Below are positions 63,528 to 64,000 of a DNA stretch of 64,000 bases, one piece after another. The DNA comes from Streptomyces minutiscleroticus (GTDB lineage Bacteria; Actinomycetota; Actinomycetes; Streptomycetales; Streptomycetaceae), in contig NZ_BMVU01000009.1 of assembly GCF_014650875.1 (NCBI RefSeq), positions 1 through 64,000 of the forward strand. The letters run 5' to 3'. How positions within the stretch are numbered: the stretch's first letter is position 1; each line of letters opens with the position of its first letter. A program made the position numbers and the translations under genes. The notes under the pieces are model-generated. The model worked only from the letters and a program-made list of their open reading frames with translations. It was not told the origin of the DNA and did no database searches.

Positions 63528-63637
63528 GACCCGGGTCTTCGAGCCCGGGATCATCGCCTATGCTTGGGGCTGCTTCGAGGGGCTCCTGAGCCCCGCGAGG
63601 CCATTGTGTCGTGCACTGAAAGGGGATGGGGAGTTCC

Positions 63638-64000
63638 ATGCACTGCCCCTTCTGCAGGCACCCCGACAGTCGCGTCGTCGACAGTCGTACGACCGACGAC
63701 GGCACGTCGATCCGCAGGCGCCGCCAGTGCCCCGACTGCTCCCGCCGCTTCACGACGGTGGAGACGTGCTCACTCATGGTGATCAAGCGGTCCGGGGTCA
63801 CCGAGCCCTTCAGCCGCACCAAGGTCATCAACGGCGTGCGCAAGGCGTGCCAGGGGCGGCCGGTCACCGAGGACGCGCTCGCCCAGCTCGGCCAGCGGGT
63901 CGAGGAGGCCGTGCGGGCCACCGGGAGCGCGGAGCTGACCACCCACGACGTGGGGCTGGCCATACTCGGCCCGCTGCAGGAACTCGACCTCGTGGCCTAT
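63638..64000 (+). CDS. nrdR: Transcriptional repressor NrdR (partial, runs off window)
   Basis: The visible 121 residues have the zinc ribbon C3-P-F-C6 ... C31-P-D-C34 and the start of the ATP-cone domain ([24 protein letters not shown]). NrdR senses ATP/dATP and represses ribonucleotide reductase genes. The frame is open to the window end, so 40 or so residues are missing from view. GGGGA five bases before ATG 63638 supports the start. In Streptomyces the next gene is usually nrdJ, a B12-dependent ribonucleotide reductase. Confidence 0.96.
   Translation, partial: MHCPFCRHPDSRVVDSRTTDDGTSIRRRRQCPDCSRRFTTVETCSLMVIKRSGVTEPFSRTKVINGVRKACQGRPVTEDALAQLGQRVEEAVRATGSAELTTHDVGLAILGPLQELDLVAY

Larger units (their letters stand above)
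63110..63637. promoter_or_regulatory. Divergent lexA-nrdR regulatory region
   Basis: This 528-base gap carries the lexA SOS box near its left end, a GC-rich middle without a supported gene (63190-63475), and NrdR-type boxes near 63482-63527. A TATGCT hexamer at 63559-63564 could be the nrdR -10 element, but a convincing -35 partner was not found. Confidence 0.6.

Overview
The window is about 64 kb of very GC-rich actinobacterial chromosome and reads as Streptomyces. The evidence is third-position G/C saturation, many GTG starts, the osaA/osaB pair, a ClgR protein ending in Ala-Ala, the gluABCD-gluR-gluK cluster, and a gene order (rrn end, osaBA, ftsK, rimO, pgsA, cinA, clgR, lhr, recA-recX, glu, miaB, miaA, dapF, rshA, hflX, dinG, lexA, nrdR) that I recall from the S. 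coelicolor core. No phage, transposon or CRISPR array was seen. The region is mostly conserved core with small accessory inserts.

Layout. 1-1300: 3' end of a 23S rRNA gene, a 5S gene and its terminator, a shrunken DegT-type aminotransferase relative, and tRNA-Thr(GGT). 1310-10826: a multidomain SpoIIE-type phosphatase, divergent from the soluble hybrid kinase OsaA (about eleven HAMP repeats) and its response regulator OsaB. 11312-18709: ftsK, a RodZ-like protein, rimO-pgsA-cinA overlapping by ATGA, and clgR. 18879-29840: a small P-loop kinase, a repeat-rich membrane protein, a Nei-type DNA glycosylase, the Lhr helicase, an AraC regulator overlapping an AzlC/AzlD amino-acid exporter pair, a toroid-fold protein and DUF3046. 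29901-33772: AI-2E-family permease, recA with SOS box, recX. 34098-35331: cysteine dioxygenase and rhodanese behind a cysteine-containing leader peptide. 35615-44210: FAD monooxygenase, the glutamate ABC operon gluABCD, divergent gluR-gluK, and a TAXI-type binding protein meeting gluK tail to tail. 44370-56054: miaB, LigB-like protein, miaA, dapF, a RelA/SpoT homologue, an M1-type peptidase and hflX. 56181-64000: a secreted serine protease, a two-gene remnant resembling a siderophore cluster, dinG, lexA with SOS box, and the start of nrdR behind paired NrdR boxes.

How the genes work together. DNA maintenance dominates: RecA and RecX, the SOS repressor LexA, Lhr and DinG helicases, a glycosylase, FtsK translocation, and NrdR control of dNTP supply. 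tRNA and ribosome modification (MiaA, MiaB, RimO, HflX) and stress signalling (OsaAB, SpoIIE phosphatase, RSH protein, ClgR) form the other core. Nutrient sensing is represented by glutamate uptake with its own two-component system and by cysteine catabolism, which I infer is controlled by translation of a leader peptide.

The parts most worth a second look are the cysteine leader peptide (35284-35331), the aminotransferase whose PLP lysine is replaced by arginine in a siderophore-like locus with no synthetase gene, the lysine-less DegT protein beside the rRNA operon, the HAMP polymer in OsaA, and decayed minisatellites that fill many intergenic gaps and low-complexity protein tails.
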